Counted from the first letter of the stretch, positions 8,519 to 18,925 are shown. The stretch is DNA of 51,557 nt from an uncultured Fibrobacter sp. (GCA_946414025.1 CAMKMX010000018.1:1-51557); one strand, 5' to 3'. Program-made: numbers and translations. The notes: generated by a model from the sequence alone, not told the origin.

Positions 8519-11044
8519 CTAGCCGGAATTCGTGCCATCTTCGGGAATCTTTTCGCAGGCGAAGGAGAGCTTGCCGTCCTTGACGCCGATGGTGATGGTA
8601 GAAAAGTCCGTCATGGTCTCGAGAAGGAGGCCTTCGGCGATTTCGTCTTCCACCAGGTTCTGGATGGTGCGGCGGATGGGGCGGGCCCCCAGGGCGGAAT
8701 CGTAGTTGTGGTTCACGATGAATTCCTTCGCCTCCTGGGTCACCTCCAGCAGGATTCCCCTTTCGGAGAGGTTTTTCTGCAAGAAGGAAAGCTGGATATC
8801 CACCACGGACACCAGGTCTGCCTTGGACAGCGGGCGGAACACGATCTGCTCGTCGATACGGTTCAGGAACTCCGGCGAGAAGACGCGCTTTACCTCTTCG
8901 CGGATGGCGGTTTCCATGCGCTCGTAGTCGTCGGTCTCCCCCATCTTGGTGAATCCCATGCCGGAGCTGTGGCGGACTTCGCGGGCGCCGGCGTTGCTGG
9001 TCATGATGATGATGGTGTTCTTGAAGTTGATCTTTCGGCCGTAACTGTCGGTCAGAATACCGTCGTCCAGAATCTGCAGGAGCAGGTTGTAGATGTCGGG
9101 GTGGGCCTTCTCGATTTCGTCCAGAAGCACCACGCTGTAGGGGCGCTTGCGGACCTTCTCGCTGAGCTGGCCGCCGCTTTCCTCGAAGCCCACGTATCCC
9201 GGAGGCGCTCCGATGAGGCGGCTAATACTGTGCTTTTCCATGTATTCGCTCATGTCGATACGGATCATGGAATCTTCGCTACCGAAAAGGGAAAGGCTAA
9301 GCACCTTAGCAAGTTCCGTCTTGCCCACGCCGGTGGGACCCAGGAACAGGAAGCTCCCCATGGGGCGCTTGGTGTCGCGGATGCCTGCACGGGTGCGACG
9401 TATTGCCTTGACCACGGCATCTACGGCCTGGTCCTGACCGATGACACGCTCCTTGATTTCGTCGCCCAGGTGGAGAAGTTTCTTGGCTTCTTCGCCGGCG
9501 AGGCGGCTTACGGGAATGCCCGTCATCTTGCTGATGCAGTCCCGGATGGCGTTCTCGTCCACCACAGGAATGGTTTCGGATTCCTTGTCGGCGGACAGGG
9601 CGTCGCGACGTTCCATCACCTGCTTTTCCAGTTCTTCGGTCTTGTCCCTGAGGGAGGCGGCCGTCTCGAAATTCTGGTTGGCCACGGCGTCGTCCAGTTG
9701 CCGCTTGGTTTCTGCCAGTTCGTCTTCCAGATCCTTCAGGTCCTGGGGGATGCAGATGGAATCGAGACGCACGCGGGCACCGGTTTCGTCCAGCACGTCG
9801 ATGGCCTTGTCGGGCAAGAAACGTTCGCTGATGTAGCGTTCCGCCAAGAGGACCGCCGCACGGACGGCGTCAGGTGTGTAACGGACCTTGTGGTGGGCTT
9901 CGTACTTGGCACGGAGACCGTCCAGAATCAGAATGGAATCCTCGGCGTTGGGCGGGTTCACCACGATGGTCTGGAAACGGCGTTCCAGGGCCGCGTCCTT
10001 CTCGATATACTTGCGGTATTCGTCGATGGTGGTGGCACCGATGCACTGGAGCTCGCCTCGGGCCAGGGCCGGCTTGAAAATGTTGGAGGCGTCCAGGCTG
10101 CCTTCGGAGCCGCCTGCGCCTACGATGGTGTGAAGTTCGTCGATAAAGAGGATAACGGAACTGTCCACACGCTGGAGTTCCATGATAAGACCCTTCACGC
10201 GCTCCTCGAACTGGCCGCGGTACTTGGTGCCCGCCACCATGGCGGCAACGTCCAAAGTCACCACCCGCTTGTTCATGAGGAGTTCGGGAATCTTCTTCTG
10301 GACAATCTTCTGGGCAAGGCCTTCCACGATGGCGGTCTTGCCTACGCCGGGCTCGCCGATAAGGGCGGGATTGTTTTTCTTGCGGCGGCAAAGAATCTGG
10401 ATAAGCCGTTCGATTTCCTGCTCGCGGCCGATGATGGGGTCCAGCTTGCCTTGGCGGGCCAGGGCCGTCAGGTCGCGGCCGAAATGGTCCAGGATAGGCG
10501 TCTTGGACTTGGTGCCGGGACGCCCCTGAGGGCCGCCCTGTCTCGGGCTGGAAATGGGTTCGTCGGGCTGGTCGTCGGCACTGCCCCGCTTGAGCTGGTC
10601 CAGGGCCTGCTGGAAACTTTCGAAGGTCACGTTATAGGTAGAAAGGGTGGCCGCCGCCGGAGAATCGCTCTGCTGGAGTATGGCAAGCATCAAGTGCTCG
10701 GGACCGATATACTGGTCGCCCTCTTCTTTTGCAATCTTTGCGGCGTTGAACATGACCGCCTTGGTGCGGGCGGTAAAAGCCAAAAGGCCTCCGCGGTTGT
10801 CGCCGCCGATGGTCATGAGGCCGCCGTCGTTGGTGAGGGCCCGCTGGACAACCTCCCCCAGTTCCGCAAGGTTCACCTTCAGGGCCTTCAGGGTCTCGGA
10901 GGCATAGCCAGAATCTTCGCGGACAAGGCCCAGAAGAAGATGTTCCACCGTAATGCTGTCGCTTCCCAGGTTTCGGGCCGCCATACGGGCCGCCTGGAGG
11001 ACCGCCTTTGCCTTTGCAGAAAAAATACCGTTATTCTCAGACAT
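8519..11044 (-). CDS. clpC: ATP-dependent Clp protease ATP-binding subunit ClpC
   Basis: 841 residues, the usual ClpC length. The N-domain carries two Clp repeats (about 1-145). AAA module 1 has Walker [10 protein letters not shown] (about 220) and '[15 protein letters not shown]'. A UVR-type coiled segment follows (about 440-475, '[19 protein letters not shown]'). AAA module 2 has Walker [10 protein letters not shown] and '[13 protein letters not shown]'. A C-terminal D2-small domain ends the protein. The UVR motif separates ClpC from ClpA and ClpB. It would unfold substrates for ClpP, often under stress control. No mcsAB or ctsR genes are adjacent. Confidence 0.95.
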   Translation of the reverse strand: MSENNGIFSAKAKAVLQAARMAARNLGSDSITVEHLLLGLVREDSGYASETLKALKVNLAELGEVVQRALTNDGGLMTIGGDNRGGLLAFTARTKAVMFNAAKIAKEEGDQYIGPEHLMLAILQQSDSPAAATLSTYNVTFESFQQALDQLKRGSADDQPDEPISSPRQGGPQGRPGTKSKTPILDHFGRDLTALARQGKLDPIIGREQEIERLIQILCRRKKNNPALIGEPGVGKTAIVEGLAQKIVQKKIPELLMNKRVVTLDVAAMVAGTKYRGQFEERVKGLIMELQRVDSSVILFIDELHTIVGAGGSEGSLDASNIFKPALARGELQCIGATTIDEYRKYIEKDAALERRFQTIVVNPPNAEDSILILDGLRAKYEAHHKVRYTPDAVRAAVLLAERYISERFLPDKAIDVLDETGARVRLDSICIPQDLKDLEDELAETKRQLDDAVANQNFETAASLRDKTEELEKQVMERRDALSADKESETIPVVDENAIRDCISKMTGIPVSRLAGEEAKKLLHLGDEIKERVIGQDQAVDAVVKAIRRTRAGIRDTKRPMGSFLFLGPTGVGKTELAKVLSLSLFGSEDSMIRIDMSEYMEKHSISRLIGAPPGYVGFEESGGQLSEKVRKRPYSVVLLDEIEKAHPDIYNLLLQILDDGILTDSYGRKINFKNTIIIMTSNAGAREVRHSSGMGFTKMGETDDYERMETAIREEVKRVFSPEFLNRIDEQIVFRPLSKADLVSVVDIQLSFLQKNLSERGILLEVTQEAKEFIVNHNYDSALGARPIRRTIQNLVEDEIAEGLLLETMTDFSTITIGVKDGKLSFACEKIPEDGTNSG

Positions 11045-11055
11045 AGTATAACCTA

Positions 11056-11115
11056 AGTTACTAGATACTAGTTACTAGAAATGCTCACGACAAGACAATC
11101 TAGTAACTAGTAACT
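11056..11115. repeat. Inverted pair of duplicated AGTTACTAG units
   Basis: AGTTACTAG occurs twice on the left (11056-11064, 11070-11078). Its reverse complement CTAGTAACT occurs twice on the right (11100-11108, 11107-11115). The 60-bp segment can fold as a long hairpin between clpC and the LolD-type gene. It may belong to the same class of low-complexity intergenic repeats seen at 12121-12185 and 29417-29445. Confidence 0.5.
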
Positions 11116-11147
11116 CAGAACTATTAACTCATTTTTAAAAATTCCGA

Positions 11148-11822
11148 TTATTGAATCACTCCGCCGTGCATCACGACCCTGCGTTTGGCGAAACTCGCCA
11201 ATTTTTCGTCGTGGGTCACGATGAGGAAGGCCTGATTGAACTTTTCGTTCAGTTCGCCAATCAGCTCGTTGAGCATCTGGGAATTGGCCTCGTCCAGGTT
11301 GCCGCTGGGTTCGTCGGCCAGCACCAAATCCGGATGGTTCATGAGGGCACGGGCGATGGCCACCCGCTGGCGCTCGCCGCCGCTGAGTTCCCTGGGCAAG
11401 TGCCTCAGGCGATCCTTGAGACCCACCGTCTCCAAAAGCATGGCGGCACGTTCCTTGCATTCCGCCTCGGAAGTTCCCAGGATGCGGCCCGGAACGCAGA
11501 CGTTTTCGATGGCCGTAAATTCACTGAGCAGATGGTGGAACTGGAACACGAACCCGACCTGCACCCGGTGGTACATGTCCCGCTCCTGGGTGCTGAACTT
11601 GGAAAGAGGCTTGCCCTTGAAAAGGATTTCGCCGGAAGTAGGCGTGTCCAGCATGCCCACCAGGTTCAAGAAGGTGGACTTGCCCGACCCCGAAGAACCG
11701 GTGAGAGCCACCAGCTCTCCCGCTTCCATGGAAAAGTTTACGCCCTTGAGGATTTCAAGTTCTTCACCAGTTTCGGAGAACACCCGCCGGAGATCAATAG
11801 TTTGCAAAAGTTTATCAGACAT
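11148..11822 (-). CDS. lolD: ABC transporter ATP-binding protein, LolD/MacB type
   Basis: 224 residues from the ATG at 11822; a TTG three codons earlier is less likely. Walker A GSSGSGKST, Q-loop, the family tag 'VGFVFQFHHLLSEFTAIENV', signature LSGGERQRVAIARAL, Walker B 'LVLADEPSGNLD' and the H-loop 'FLIVTHDEKLA' are all present. 'FQFHHLLSEFTALENV' is typical of LolD, which powers release of lipoproteins from the inner membrane together with LolC/E. No permease is adjacent; the neighbour upstream is a small Zn-ribbon membrane protein ending 9 bases before. MacB- or FtsE-like roles remain possible. Confidence 0.85.
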   Translation of the reverse strand: MSDKLLQTIDLRRVFSETGEELEILKGVNFSMEAGELVALTGSSGSGKSTFLNLVGMLDTPTSGEILFKGKPLSKFSTQERDMYHRVQVGFVFQFHHLLSEFTAIENVCVPGRILGTSEAECKERAAMLLETVGLKDRLRHLPRELSGGERQRVAIARALMNHPDLVLADEPSGNLDEANSQMLNELIGELNEKFNQAFLIVTHDEKLASFAKRRVVMHGGVIQ

Positions 11823-11831
11823 AAAAAACAA

Positions 11832-12098
11832 TCACAGAACAAATAAAGCCAAGAAAACAATCAATGCCAAAAAGGGGACGGCAAAAAGCGACAGAAACAA
11901 TACACAGTAAAAGGAAACCTTCAAGTTCCAAAAGAACAAGCGCCACGAGCCCCGTTTTGTCTTGCAAATTTCATTTTGACATTCCTTGCAAATATTCCCC
12001 ACCCTGTTCCGCACGCGGATGGCAAGGTTGCTTTGTAGAGGGGACATACCCACCTTGTCGTTGAAATCCTTACCGCATTTTGAACATTTGCACTGCAT
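11832..12098 (-). CDS. Small Zn-ribbon membrane protein, function unknown
   Basis: 88 residues. The N-terminus has two CxxC knuckles (CSKC at 4-7 and CKEC near 38), consistent with a zinc ribbon. The C-terminal 35 residues are a strongly hydrophobic helix or helical hairpin. It ends 9 bases before the LolD-type gene and is probably co-transcribed with it. I do not recognise a named family. Confidence 0.65.
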   Translation of the reverse strand: MQCKCSKCGKDFNDKVGMSPLQSNLAIRVRNRVGNICKECQNEICKTKRGSWRLFFWNLKVSFYCVLFLSLFAVPFLALIVFLALFVL

Positions 12099-12120
12099 GG
12101 CGAGAATATAGTAAATAGGG

Positions 12121-12185
12121 GTTAGGGGGTATGGGGTGTGAGATTAGTAATGAGTTGTCAGTTATGAGTTGTGAGTTCTTATAAT
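12121..12185. repeat. Degenerate short tandem repeat (GAGTTATGAGTTGTGAG type)
   Basis: This low-complexity stretch is built from (T)GAGTTGTGAG/GTTATGAG-like units. The same phrase recurs at 29417-29445, and related wording occurs at 16870-16915 (GATTGGTGGTTAG units). No open frame uses it. Confidence 0.5.
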
Positions 12186-12274
12186 CGCGCCTTTGGCGCC
12201 AAATTATATACTGAGGACTAAAAACTGACGACTGATAACCCGTTATTACGAGATTCGGGGCACGGGGATTACGA

Positions 12275-13210
12275 TTAAGAACGCTTTGCGGCGATGAGAA
12301 CCACGGAACCGAGAATCAGGGCAATTCCGATTCCAAGGCGGACTGTGAGGATTTCTCCGAAGACAAGTACACCGATGGATACGGCGGTCACGGGTTCGAG
12401 AGCCCCGAGAATTGCCGTAGGCGTAGAACCTATAATCTTTACGGCCTTCACCATAAATATCAGCGAAAGAACTGTCGGTACGGCACCCAGCATGAAGCCC
12501 CAGCCCCAGGAACTGGCCTGCATGAACACCGGCGGAAGCCCAGAGCCCAGCGTCACCGAATAGAGCAACAAGAACACCATACAGAAACTGATGGCGTAAA
12601 AGGTCATCTTCACGGAGCCCATCTGCAGCTTGATGCGGTTCGCCATCACCATGTAAATGGCATAGGTTATAGAAGAGATAAACACAAGTACAAGCCCAAC
12701 CGTGCTCAGGGGCGCTCCATCTCCCCCGCGGTACAAGAGGGCAATTCCCGCCATGGAAACGGCGATGGAAACAATGGTCCAGACCTTGATTTTCTCCTTG
12801 AAGAAAACGGCCATCAGCACAGAAACCTCCAGCGGGTAAAGGAACAAAAGCGTAGAAGCCAGTCCCGCGTCCATGAACTTGAAGGAGGCGTAATAGGTCA
12901 GGGAACTCACCGCAAAGAGGAATCCGAAGGCGACAAGAGCACCGAATTCGCGGAATGAAATCTTGAAGTGCGAGCCTTTCGCAAGAATCACCACCAAAAG
13001 GAGCAGCGCTGCCGTAAAGAATCGGTAAAAGAGGACCGTTTCCGGAGAATACCCCTGGGCATACAAATGCAGGGCCCCAAGGGGGTTCGTACCGTAACAG
13101 ATGGCGGAAAGGGCCGCAAAGACGAAGCCTTTTAAAGTTGTGAGGTCGCTTCGCTTTGAGGTTTGAGTTCGCTCGCATTGCTCGCTTTGAGTTTTTTTAA
13201 TTAAAAACAT
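12275..13210 (-). CDS. EamA/DMT-family transporter
   Basis: 311 residues with ten predicted membrane helices in two EamA halves (about 30-160 and 170-305). The second half has the typical 'GSTPTAILGALEPVTAVSIGVLVFGE' pattern (split here across two helices). The substrate is unknown; the family exports amino acids, nucleosides or metabolites. The first 25 residues are hydrophilic and encoded by repeat-like DNA (GCTTTGAG/GCTCGC units), so the natural start may be inside; no later ATG precedes the first helix. It is monocistronic. Confidence 0.85.
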   Translation of the reverse strand: MFLIKKTQSEQCERTQTSKRSDLTTLKGFVFAALSAICYGTNPLGALHLYAQGYSPETVLFYRFFTAALLLLVVILAKGSHFKISFREFGALVAFGFLFAVSSLTYYASFKFMDAGLASTLLFLYPLEVSVLMAVFFKEKIKVWTIVSIAVSMAGIALLYRGGDGAPLSTVGLVLVFISSITYAIYMVMANRIKLQMGSVKMTFYAISFCMVFLLLYSVTLGSGLPPVFMQASSWGWGFMLGAVPTVLSLIFMVKAVKIIGSTPTAILGALEPVTAVSIGVLVFGEILTVRLGIGIALILGSVVLIAAKRS

Positions 13211-13274
13211 ATTGCCTCAAAGGGCAAAGCCCGACCTCATACCTCAAAGTGCCCCAGGCACGACCTCATAGCTA

Positions 13275-16200
13275 TCATATCGCGAACTTGGTGGCGTCGG
13301 CCAACTGCACGCTGGCGATGCGGGAAATGCCCTTGATTTCCTGGGTCACACCGTAGAGCATGTCGGCTTCGGCCATGGTGCGCTTGTTATGGGTCACCAC
13401 GATGAACAGGGTCTGCTTGCTGAATTCACGGAGCAGCGCCATGAAGCGGCCCACGTTGGCATCGTCAAGCGGGCCGTCCACTTCGTCCAGCACGCAGTAA
13501 GGCGAGGGCTTTTCCATGTAGATGGCAAAGAGCAGGGCCGTTGCGGTCAGGGCGTGTTCACCGCCGGAAAGGGCCTTGATGCCGCGCATCTTCTTGCCGG
13601 TGGGTCGAACGTTGATTTCGATGTCGGCGTCCAGGATATCGCCGGGCTTGCCGTTTTCGTCCAGCTTTTCCACCAGGCTCATCTTGGTTTCGCCGTTCAG
13701 GAACAGCTTGCTGAACACGAACTGGAAGTTCTTCTGGATCCGTTCGAATGTTTCCAGGTAGCGGCTGCGGGCAATATCGTCCAGCTTGGTGATGGTGCGG
13801 TCCAGCGAGGCGCGGGCACGGTCCAGATCGTTGAACTGGATTTCCACTTCTTCCAAACGCTTCTTTTCGTCTTCGTAGTCCTCCATCACATTCACGTTGA
13901 TGGGGCCAAGTTCCTTGATTTTCCCGCGGAGTTCGCGAATTTCCTTGTCCGCCTCGGGCTGGCTGTATTCCACACGCTCAAATTCTTCGGGAGCCTGCAG
14001 GTCGAAGGACCATTCATTCTGGAGGCGTTCCTGAAGGCGATCCAGGTTGGACTGCAGGGCTTCTTGCTTGCGGCCCACCTCGTTCAGTTCCTTCATCTTG
14101 TCGATCATGTCGTCGCGGATGGTATCCAGCTCGCTCCGCCAGCTGTCCAGGTCGCCACTGACCACTTCGTAGCGTTCACGGGCGGCGTCACGCCGACCTT
14201 CCAACTCGCGAAGGGCGGAATCTTTTTCCTGGACGGAGGCTCCCAGGTCATCGATATCCCGGGCGGCCTTTTCCATAGAAATCTTGTTGGTCTCCATATC
14301 CCGCTTGCGGGACTCGATGGAATCCCAGAGGAACTGGACCTGGTCGGCGATGTTTCTCAGGCGGTCCGTGTTCTGGGAGAGCTTCGCGGCCTTGTCCTGG
14401 GATGTCCTTTCCAGGTCGCGGACTTCTTCGTCCTTTTCGCGGAACAGGGTTTCCTGTTCTGCAAGTTCGTCGTTTACCCGGGCGTATTCCGCCTCGGCAC
14501 TTTCCATGGCCGCCTTGGCCTCGTTCAGGTCCGCATCGCTAGACTTCTGGGATTCGGCGGTGGCTATACGGCCTTCACTTTCGGAAATGTCCGATTCCAG
14601 TTTTTCAAGTCGGGAGGCCACCGATTCCAGGGTGTTCTTCTGGATAGAAATGCCAGCCTCCCCTGCCCGGAGCGCATTGTTCTTTTCGAGAATCTCGTCG
14701 GAGGCAGATGCCAGCATCTGCCTGGTTTCATCAATGTCTGCCTGGAGGGATTCCAGAGCGGCCTGCTTCTGAGCGACCTGCCCCTGTACAGCAGCCAGAC
14801 GCTCCGTGGCCTGGGCAATCTCGTTCTTGCGGCTGAGGGCCCCGGCGGTATTTGCCCCCTGGCTCACCAGACCGTTGGTCTTTACGATAACCTTGTCCGC
14901 CACAAAGCAGAAATCGGAATTCCTGTGTTCACGGGCCAGGTCCAGGGCCGTATCCAGAGAATCCACCAAGAAGTAGCGGCTCAGAAGATTCTGTACAAAA
15001 GTCCGTGTGGTGTCGTCGCAAGTGACAAAGCTGCTCAAGGCACCCCTGATTCCAGGGTGGTTCAGTTCCGGCACAGGTGCAAGTTCCAGGGAATCCATCA
15101 GGGCGAGCACCGCCTTGCCGGCGTTCTCGCTACGGAGTCCTTCTACAATTTCACGGAGGCCGTCGCGGCTTTCCACCACGGCACTGTCCAGACAATCGCC
15201 CAGGGCAGCCTCTACCTGGGAGGCGTATTCCGGAGCGGCGCTGATATGTTCCGAAAGGAACCCGCGGACAAGACCTGCCTTGTTTTCGCGAATCCACTTG
15301 CCGGCATCCGTTCCTTCGTCGTTGACGCTCTGCAGCACCTCAATTCGGGATTCCAGGGCGGCACACTCGTTCTGCAAAGCCTGCAGTTCCTGCTGGGCAT
15401 TGGCCAGGTCGGCATTCTTGCCTTCTAGCGTGGATTCCAGGGAGGCCTTGCGCTCGTTCAAAATTTTCAGTTCACGGGCGGTAGCTTCCATGCCCGCTTC
15501 CATGTCGCGGATGGCGGATTCCGTTTCGGACTTGCGGTTCCGCAGCTCGCCCGCTTCGTCGTTCCAGCGGGAAACGCTTCCCCGGAGCATGTCGGATTCG
15601 GCATCCAGACGCTGGAAACGCCCCTGGAGGGAGGCTACGCGGTTGGCGGCGGTCAGGCGTTCGTTGGACAGTTCCCTGGACTGGCCGCGCAGGTCGTCCA
15701 GCTTGTCCCGCATGACCTGCAAAATTTCCTTTTCCCGCTCGAGCCTGCTGTTCAGTTCCTCGATGCCGCTGTCGCTTTTCAGGACCTCATTTTCTTCTTC
15801 AAGACGGGCGCGTTCTTCTTGCAGTTCTCGGGTCTTGCCTTCGCTGATTTCAATTTCAGAGGCGGCCTTCTGGTTTGCCGCTTCTAGCGAAGAAACGGAA
15901 TCCCTGAGGCGTATAATCTGGTTGTTCAGGTCGTTCAGGGCCAAGGTCGCCTGCTGCACCTGCTGCTCCAGCTCGCGGTAGTTGTTCTCGTCCTCGCTGA
16001 TGGCAAGCTTCTTTTCTTCGATGCGGGTCTGGAGTTCCATGGCCTTGGTCTTGGCCGATTCCACCTCGTGGTTCATGCGGCGGCTGGTGGTATCCAGGGT
16101 CGTGAGGCTTTCCTTGAAATCTTCGTACTTGTCCAGGCTTACAGAAAGGTCCAGGCTTTTCAGGCGGTTACTCAGCCACTTGAACTCCTTGACCTTTTCG

Positions 16201-16829
16201 GCCTGGGTCTCGTAAAGGCGCACGGAACGGCGCACGGAGCGGAGGTTGTCCTCTACGCGGGCCATGTCCATCTGGACTCGTTCCAGCTGGCGGGTGGCCT
16301 CCTTGCGCTGCTGGCGGTACTTGCTCACGCCGGCGGCTTCTTCAAAAAGCACGCGACGGTCGTCGGCCTTGTCGGAAAGCACCGCCTTAATCATGTCGGC
16401 GTTCATCTGGGAATAGGTGCTGGAACCCAGGCCCGAGTCAAAAAGCAGGGCGTGGACGTCCCTCAACCGGCACTCCTGGTTGTTAATCAGGTATTCGCCG
16501 GTGCCGTCCCTATGGACACGACGGGTGACAATAATTTCGGAATACTCGGAACTCAGGGCGCCGTCGCTGTTGTCGATAACGATGGAAACTTCGGCAAGAC
16601 TCATGGCGGCACGCTCTTCGGTACCGCTGAAAATCACGTCTTGCATCTTGCTCATACGGAGCGTGGCGGCGCGTTGCTCGCCCAAGACCCAACGGATGGC
16701 GTCGGTAATGTTGGACTTGCCGCAGCCGTTAGGGCCCACCACCGCCGTAAGGCCCTTGGTGGGAAAATTGATTTCGGTCCTTTGGGCAAAGGACTTGAAA
16801 CCGAATATTTTGAGCTTTGTAATCTGCAC
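13275..16829 (-). CDS. smc: Chromosome segregation protein SMC
   Basis: 1184 residues, the standard SMC length. Start is GTG at 16829 because no ATG is placed correctly. N-terminal ATPase half with Walker A GPNGCGKSNI (about 32-41); long coiled coil (about 170-500); hinge (about 510-650, with 'GFLSEHISAAPEYASQVEAALG'); returning coiled coil (about 660-1000); C-terminal half with signature LSGGEHALTA and Walker B 'YCVLDEVDGPLDD'. It loads onto the chromosome with ScpA/ScpB (not in this window) to organise and resolve it. Confidence 0.96.
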   Translation of the reverse strand: MQITKLKIFGFKSFAQRTEINFPTKGLTAVVGPNGCGKSNITDAIRWVLGEQRAATLRMSKMQDVIFSGTEERAAMSLAEVSIVIDNSDGALSSEYSEIIVTRRVHRDGTGEYLINNQECRLRDVHALLFDSGLGSSTYSQMNADMIKAVLSDKADDRRVLFEEAAGVSKYRQQRKEATRQLERVQMDMARVEDNLRSVRRSVRLYETQAEKVKEFKWLSNRLKSLDLSVSLDKYEDFKESLTTLDTTSRRMNHEVESAKTKAMELQTRIEEKKLAISEDENNYRELEQQVQQATLALNDLNNQIIRLRDSVSSLEAANQKAASEIEISEGKTRELQEERARLEEENEVLKSDSGIEELNSRLEREKEILQVMRDKLDDLRGQSRELSNERLTAANRVASLQGRFQRLDAESDMLRGSVSRWNDEAGELRNRKSETESAIRDMEAGMEATARELKILNERKASLESTLEGKNADLANAQQELQALQNECAALESRIEVLQSVNDEGTDAGKWIRENKAGLVRGFLSEHISAAPEYASQVEAALGDCLDSAVVESRDGLREIVEGLRSENAGKAVLALMDSLELAPVPELNHPGIRGALSSFVTCDDTTRTFVQNLLSRYFLVDSLDTALDLAREHRNSDFCFVADKVIVKTNGLVSQGANTAGALSRKNEIAQATERLAAVQGQVAQKQAALESLQADIDETRQMLASASDEILEKNNALRAGEAGISIQKNTLESVASRLEKLESDISESEGRIATAESQKSSDADLNEAKAAMESAEAEYARVNDELAEQETLFREKDEEVRDLERTSQDKAAKLSQNTDRLRNIADQVQFLWDSIESRKRDMETNKISMEKAARDIDDLGASVQEKDSALRELEGRRDAARERYEVVSGDLDSWRSELDTIRDDMIDKMKELNEVGRKQEALQSNLDRLQERLQNEWSFDLQAPEEFERVEYSQPEADKEIRELRGKIKELGPINVNVMEDYEDEKKRLEEVEIQFNDLDRARASLDRTITKLDDIARSRYLETFERIQKNFQFVFSKLFLNGETKMSLVEKLDENGKPGDILDADIEINVRPTGKKMRGIKALSGGEHALTATALLFAIYMEKPSPYCVLDEVDGPLDDANVGRFMALLREFSKQTLFIVVTHNKRTMAEADMLYGVTQEIKGISRIASVQLADATKFAI

Positions 16830-16869
16830 TATAGATTAATGTAGTAAAAATGTAGGAAGTGGGCAGAGG

Positions 16870-16915
16870 ATAATGATTGGTGGTTAGTGATTGGTGGTTA
16901 GGGATTAGGAAATGA
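16870..16915. repeat. Low-complexity GGTTAGTGATTGG-type tandem units
   Basis: Three imperfect units of GATTGGTGGTTAG/GGGATTAGG upstream of smc. The rest of 16830-17068 holds inverted-repeat fragments of the GTCATG...CATGACGA kind and no supported gene. Confidence 0.4.
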
Positions 16916-17068
16916 AATGTGGAATTAAAAAATATTCTCGTCATGTTCGCCCATTCGACTGCGCTCATGGCAGGCTCCGGCCGCCATGACGAAGGAGTTG
17001 GTTCGTGTGGCCCCGACACCCTTCGATTGCACTCAGGGCAAGCCTAGGCCGGGGTGACAGCGGGAAAA

Positions 17069-17572
17069 CTACCGCGACTCGAAATGGAGAGTTCCGTCGG
17101 GGTTACGCGTGAACACAAGATACAGGCTGCCACCGGAAAGGCTTATGTCGAACCATCCCTTTTCGACACGGGAATCCATGCAGGTGCAGTTCTTCTCAGT
17201 GGGCTCAGGCCAAGTCGTGAGCGAATCTGAAGCGGCCGATTCACCCGATTTAGAAACAGCGAACCCTGTCAATCCACATGAACACGGATACACGAAATTC
17301 GTATAAAGTATCCGTCCCTTGAAATCCCCTACCCAGTCCTCTTCATAGACTCGGCTCACCGAACTGTCCTTGATGGTATCCTGAATCCAGGGGCGGACAG
17401 TCCGTTCATCTTCGGAGACAATATCGATTTCGATTATGTCCGCTCCGGTCCGGTTTTCAATTTGCAGGCGGGTAGTAGAATCCTCAAACCAATGGCTGAT
17501 ACAGCCGGACAGAACAAAACAGCAGGCCAAGACTGCGGCCATCAGCGACAATCGCAAAGTTTTAGACTTCAT
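17069..17572 (-). CDS. Lipoprotein, function unknown
   Basis: 167 residues from the ATG at 17572 (GGAGG 7 bases upstream). The signal sequence ends in the lipobox VLSGC. The mature part is mostly beta-strand and has an unusual Cys cluster (PCSCG, NCTCMD). The ATG overlaps the TGA of the preceding gene by one base, so the pair is an operon and probably translationally coupled. Not recognised beyond being a predicted lipoprotein. Confidence 0.75.
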   Translation of the reverse strand: MKSKTLRLSLMAAVLACCFVLSGCISHWFEDSTTRLQIENRTGADIIEIDIVSEDERTVRPWIQDTIKDSSVSRVYEEDWVGDFKGRILYTNFVYPCSCGLTGFAVSKSGESAASDSLTTWPEPTEKNCTCMDSRVEKGWFDISLSGGSLYLVFTRNPDGTLHFESR

Positions 17573-18771
17573 CACTTGCCTCCTTCGCTGCCGGACTTTT
17601 CGTAACGGATACCCGTGGCTTCTAGCGTCTTGGGTTCGCTCTTTGCGCCACTCATCAGGTCAAGACCCTTGCTGTCCTTGCTCTCGAAATTTTTCTTCCT
17701 TTCGATGTTCAGGGTCTCCATGGGGGCAGAGCGTGTCCCGCCCCGGGCGAACAACAGTCCGTCGATGGTAGCCAAGTTGAACTGGAATTCCACCAGGAAC
17801 GTTCCCTTGGCATGGAAGAAGGTCTCGTAGTCATAGCTGGAGTTATAGGCAAACCGCACAAAGGGCAGTTCGATACCGCCGCCCCAAAGCAGGTCCTTGG
17901 CGCCATGCCGCACGTTACGGCGCAGGCAGGTCGCCTCGATGGCCACCATGCGGGAGGGATCCGGGTAATACTTCAGGGCCGCCGAATGGAATTCCTTGCG
18001 GGGGAAATCAAAGGCCACCTCGCCGTAGAGCACCTGGGCAAACAAGTTCTGCTCCCAGAAAACGCGAACGGAATCGTCGTCGCCCTTGCCATTATAAAGA
18101 GCCATTTCCAGGTTGGGCAAATAGGTCAGAGGGCCACGCCCCCTACCGCCATAAATGGCCCTGGATTCCAGATCCATGGAAATTCTCAGGGACTGCCAGT
18201 GTGCCTTGTGAAAATTCGCCTGAACGCTGGTCTTGCCCCAACGGACAAGTCCCCAGGAATAAAGCAGGGAATCGTTCTCGTGAGGATAAACATCCCCCAC
18301 ATATTCCACGTTCTGATGCTGCATACCCCCCGCCATGGTAAAATTCATGGACGACTGGGTGTAGGTAAGACCCCAGGTGGTCACGGAACGGGCAATGGAA
18401 AAGTCGTTGTACATGGGCCAGAAGAAAAAGTCCTCGCCGTCCCAACCGGAACGTTCGAACCAGAGCAAGAAACCCAGATGGTTGTTCTTTGTCACTTCGC
18501 CACTGCCAAAGCCAGCAAAATGGTGCTTAAAAGCGTACCCTTCATGTTCGCCATAGGGGCTTTCCAGCGGAGTCTGGGTCCTGAAGGGCAGATAGTTGAA
18601 ACCTATGTCGATATAGCCGCCACGGCCACCACGCATGATGTCGCGGATTTCGCGCAACTGCTGGTCGCGGGTCACGGCACCGCCTGTCGCAAGAGCGCTC
18701 GCGGGGATAGCGTCGGCCAAGGCAATGCCTGCAAAAAACAAAAGACAGAATATGGTTCTTATAAACCGCAT
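17572..18771 (-). CDS. Predicted outer-membrane beta-barrel-like protein
   Basis: 399 residues with a cleavable signal peptide (about 1-19, 'LLFFAGIALADA'). The body has alternating strands rich in aromatic residues ('HLGFLLWFERSGWDGEDFFFWPMYNDF', split over strands), plus Gly and Asp turns, which suggests an outer-membrane barrel. The last 60 residues are hydrophilic. It is the first gene of a two-gene operon with the lipoprotein at 17069. I know no functional family for it; it may be Fibrobacter-restricted. Confidence 0.65.
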   Translation of the reverse strand: MRFIRTIFCLLFFAGIALADAIPASALATGGAVTRDQQLREIRDIMRGGRGGYIDIGFNYLPFRTQTPLESPYGEHEGYAFKHHFAGFGSGEVTKNNHLGFLLWFERSGWDGEDFFFWPMYNDFSIARSVTTWGLTYTQSSMNFTMAGGMQHQNVEYVGDVYPHENDSLLYSWGLVRWGKTSVQANFHKAHWQSLRISMDLESRAIYGGRGRGPLTYLPNLEMALYNGKGDDDSVRVFWEQNLFAQVLYGEVAFDFPRKEFHSAALKYYPDPSRMVAIEATCLRRNVRHGAKDLLWGGGIELPFVRFAYNSSYDYETFFHAKGTFLVEFQFNLATIDGLLFARGGTRSAPMETLNIERKKNFESKDSKGLDLMSGAKSEPKTLEATGIRYEKSGSEGGK

Positions 18772-18794
18772 GCAACAAAGATATAAAATATGAA

Positions 18795-18831
18795 CAAAAA
18801 AAACGCCCCGACCATAAGATCGGGACGTTTA
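18795..18831 (-). terminator. Terminator behind tRNA-Asn
   Basis: On the - strand AAACGTCCCGATC pairs with GGTCGGGGCGTTT around a 4-nt loop and is followed by a run of T (18795-18803). It begins a few bases after the tRNA 3' end. Confidence 0.85.
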
Positions 18832-18833
18832 AG

Positions 18834-18906
18834 CTGCTTCACTTGGACTCGAACCAAGGACAACGCGATTAACAGTCGCGGGCTCTACCAACTGAGCTAT
18901 GAAGCA
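18834..18906 (-). tRNA. tRNA-Asn (anticodon GTT)
   Basis: 73 nt. Acceptor stem TGCTTCA/TGAAGCA, D-arm AGCTCAGTTGGTAGAGC, anticodon arm CGCGA-CTGTTAA-TCGCG (anticodon GTT), T-arm CTTGG-TTCGAGT-CCAAG. The discriminator is G and CCA is not encoded. It is flanked by its own promoter and terminator. Confidence 0.95.
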
Positions 18907-18925
18907 CCGTCGAATGACGCACCCA

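Noticed and set aside
8375..11056. 893-codon + strand frame opposite clpC
   Set aside because: It is the mirror of a strongly biased coding strand, has no recognisable domain, and clpC on the other strand matches its family end to end. The same holds for the long frames opposite the carboxyltransferase (5885-7516), smc (13389-15428) and ugd (46124-47161).
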